Part shown: positions 62,416-64,000 of the stretch, piece by piece
Position numbering within the stretch: the first letter of the stretch is position 1
Layout of the letters: each line of letters starts with the position of its first letter
DNA from: Pseudomonas sp. WJP1
GTDB taxonomy: Bacteria > Pseudomonadota > Gammaproteobacteria > Pseudomonadales > Pseudomonadaceae
DNA length: 64,000 nucleotides
Assembly: GCF_028471945.1 (NCBI RefSeq)
Contig: NZ_CP110128.1
Location: forward strand, 4,638,501-4,702,500
Direction: 5' to 3'
Made by a program: the position numbers and the translations under genes
The notes under the pieces: model-generated
Database searches by the model: none
Told to the model about the DNA's origin: nothing
What the model saw: only the letters and a program-made list of their open reading frames with translations

Positions 62416-63852
62416 ATGGCAGTTTCAAGAAGAAACGTACTCATTGGTGCAGGTGCAGGTGCTGGAATCATTGCTGCCGGAGGCGCGACAGCATTGCTGC
62501 GCGACGGCGTGCCGAAAGAACCTGATTCATTACTGCGAATCGGCTCGCTTCCTTTGGATGATGCAACGCCTGGCTGGTTCCACACGAGCCGCCTTCGTCA
62601 ACCACAACCGCCCCTGGTCGGTGATGCCAAGGCCCCCTGGGTGGTGGTCGGTGCCGGGTTCACCGGGTTGGCGGCAGCCCGTCAGCTGGCGCTGAACTTC
62701 CCTGACGACACAGTCATTCTCGTGGAGGCGCAACAGGTCGGTTTCGGTACCTCCGGTCGTAATGCCGGCTTCCTTATCGACGTGCCCCATGACATCGGCG
62801 CACCGGACTACATCGGGGATCCGACAAATGCCAGGAATGTCCTGGCGCTCAATCAACGGGGGCAAGGCATACTTCGTGACCTGGTTGAACAACACCACAT
62901 CGTCGACGCCCAGCTTCGTCACTCGGGCAAGTACCAGGCGGCAGTCGAGGACAAAGGCATTGCCGTGCTCAATGCCTACCGTGGCGGCCTGGAAAAGCTG
63001 GGGCAACCTTGTGAGTTGATCGAGGGTTCGGAGCTGCGAGATCACATTGGCACCTCCTTCTATCGCAAGGCGCTATACACCCCCAACACCATACTGGTGC
63101 AGCCGTCGGCGCTGGTGAAAGGCCTGGCCGATTCCCTGCCCGAGAATGTGAAACTGTACGAAGATACGCCGATCACAGCGGTCGACTATGGCGAAAAAAC
63201 CGTCCTGCATCATCCTACCGGCCGAATCACGGCTGACAGGCTCGTGTTGGCGAACAACGCCTTCGGCGCCTACTTCGGCTTCCTGCAAGGGAAGATGTTG
63301 CCGATCTTCACCTATGGCAGCCTGACCCGACCCTTGACGCAAGCCGAGCAGGCCAGCATCGGCGGCAAGGAGTTCTGGGGCGTGATCCCGGCCGACCCGT
63401 TTGGCACGACACTGCGCCGTACCCATGACAACCGGATCCTCGTGCGCAACAGCTTCAGCTTCAACCCCGATGGGCGCGCCAAGACCAACTACACCAACAA
63501 AGTTCGCCCGGCCCACCGGCTTTCGTTCGAGCGACGCTTCCCGACACTGGTAAACGTCGAGTTCGAGCATACGTGGGGCGGTGGATTGGCAATGACGCGC
63601 AACGGTGCGGGCTTCTTCGGTGAGCTAAGGCCCAACGTCTACGGCGCACTGGGCTGCAATGGACTGGGGACAGTGCGCGGCACCGCCACCGGAACGCTGC
63701 TGGCCAACCTGTTGGCAGGCAAACGCGAAAGCCTGACCGAGTACCTCCTGGCCGCACCGAAGCCAAACTGGAATCCGCCCCAGCCGATGCTGTCGATCGG
63801 CGTGAACTTCACTCTGCGAAAAGGTCAGTACGCTGCCGGCCTCGAAGCCTGA
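62416..63852 (+). CDS. FAD-dependent oxidoreductase with Tat-type leader (paralogue of the block A enzyme)
   Basis: A 478-residue flavoprotein. Residues 1-30 form a twin-arginine leader (MAVSRRNVLIGAGAG), absent from the paralogue at 43390. From about residue 48 the two align without obvious large gaps: VVVGAGFTGLAAARQLA, SGRNAGF, IFTYGSLTRPLT, GVIPADPFGTTLRRT, LVRNSFSFN. It may be exported folded with FAD and oxidise an amine in the periplasm. It is divergent from the binding-protein/hyu operon. Confidence 0.87.
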   Translation: MAVSRRNVLIGAGAGAGIIAAGGATALLRDGVPKEPDSLLRIGSLPLDDATPGWFHTSRLRQPQPPLVGDAKAPWVVVGAGFTGLAAARQLALNFPDDTVILVEAQQVGFGTSGRNAGFLIDVPHDIGAPDYIGDPTNARNVLALNQRGQGILRDLVEQHHIVDAQLRHSGKYQAAVEDKGIAVLNAYRGGLEKLGQPCELIEGSELRDHIGTSFYRKALYTPNTILVQPSALVKGLADSLPENVKLYEDTPITAVDYGEKTVLHHPTGRITADRLVLANNAFGAYFGFLQGKMLPIFTYGSLTRPLTQAEQASIGGKEFWGVIPADPFGTTLRRTHDNRILVRNSFSFNPDGRAKTNYTNKVRPAHRLSFERRFPTLVNVEFEHTWGGGLAMTRNGAGFFGELRPNVYGALGCNGLGTVRGTATGTLLANLLAGKRESLTEYLLAAPKPNWNPPQPMLSIGVNFTLRKGQYAAGLEA

Positions 63853-63894
63853 AGCGCCGACAACCGGAACCAGTTCCACCTGTTTGCGACAAAC

Positions 63895-63920
63895 GCCAAG
63901 GCTGACGCCTTGGCCGTTTT
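63895..63920 (+). terminator. rho-independent terminator after FAD paralogue
   Basis: Stem GCCAAGG/CCTTGGC with loop CTGACG, followed by CGTTTT. Confidence 0.8.
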
Positions 63921-64000
63921 CTCGTGTTTTTTGTCCTAACGGAATGAGATCGCGTGCTTCTAGGATACCGCACCGATTCTCCGTTCCCAGCCCGACCAAA

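Overview
The window looks like a chromosomal segment of a Pseudomonas species of the P. fluorescens group. It is GC-rich, with dense, mostly short intergenic gaps. It carries REP/REPIN hairpins of the types GTAGGAGCGAGC and GTGGGAGCCAGC, and its catabolic genes, one-component regulators and DUF pairs are familiar from that genus. No rRNA, tRNA, CRISPR array, insertion sequence or prophage was recognised.

Layout. 1-2.7 kb: a fumarase/adenylosuccinate-lyase-superfamily enzyme (5' end cut by the window) and a DctA-type symporter. 2.8-7.3 kb: a YdeI-like protein, then a scarred, visibly AT-richer stretch with an Mrr-like nuclease fusion protein (candidate defence gene), a small orphan ORF, a decayed zinc/cadmium ATPase remnant and copies of a dispersed repeat. 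7.3-13.9 kb: an orphan histidine kinase, a YfcE-type phosphoesterase, GltS, an HxlR regulator next to a nitrilase, a GFA protein and a secreted cupin. 14.0-14.7 and 32.7-33.3 kb: two copies of a locus for an exported protein made of 13-residue repeats, with nearly identical leaders and terminators. 14.9-17.4 kb: a DUF3300/DUF2950 pair. 17.4-18.7 kb: a TetR gene divergent from a small membrane protein, with a clear operator. 18.7-25.5 kb: a 5-oxoprolinase operon (pxpA, biotin carrier, biotin carboxylase, pxpB, pxpC, NCS1 permease) divergent from a LysR gene. 25.5-33 kb: a diguanylate cyclase, an AraC gene divergent from a diiron oxygenase/MAPEG pair, a lipoprotein, a Ppx/GppA protein and a TPR protein. 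33.4-36.4 kb: a secreted chorismate mutase, a nested inverted-repeat element with two REPINs, and a small membrane-protein/XRE operon with twin operators. 36.4-39.1 kb: a GABA-type permease and an EamA transporter.

39.4-63.9 kb is a large catabolic region for an unidentified nitrogen compound, in three blocks. Block A (minus strand): gntR1, FAD oxidoreductase, MFS transporter, DapA-like lyase, aldehyde dehydrogenase. Block B: gntR2 divergent from a carnitine-dehydrogenase-like enzyme, a beta-keto acid cleavage enzyme and a thioesterase, followed by a spermidine/putrescine-type ABC transporter. Block C (minus strand): a Tat-exported binding protein, hydantoinase/oxoprolinase HyuB and HyuA, a fused LivHM permease, LivG and LivF, divergent from a Tat-leader paralogue of the block A oxidoreductase. 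Paired TGATCA palindromes 41-42 bp apart precede both block B and block C. A TTGTGT-type site links blocks A and C. This suggests one regulon that imports a compound, opens a ring amide, and degrades the product by carnitine-like chemistry. The substrate is unknown and this reading is inference.
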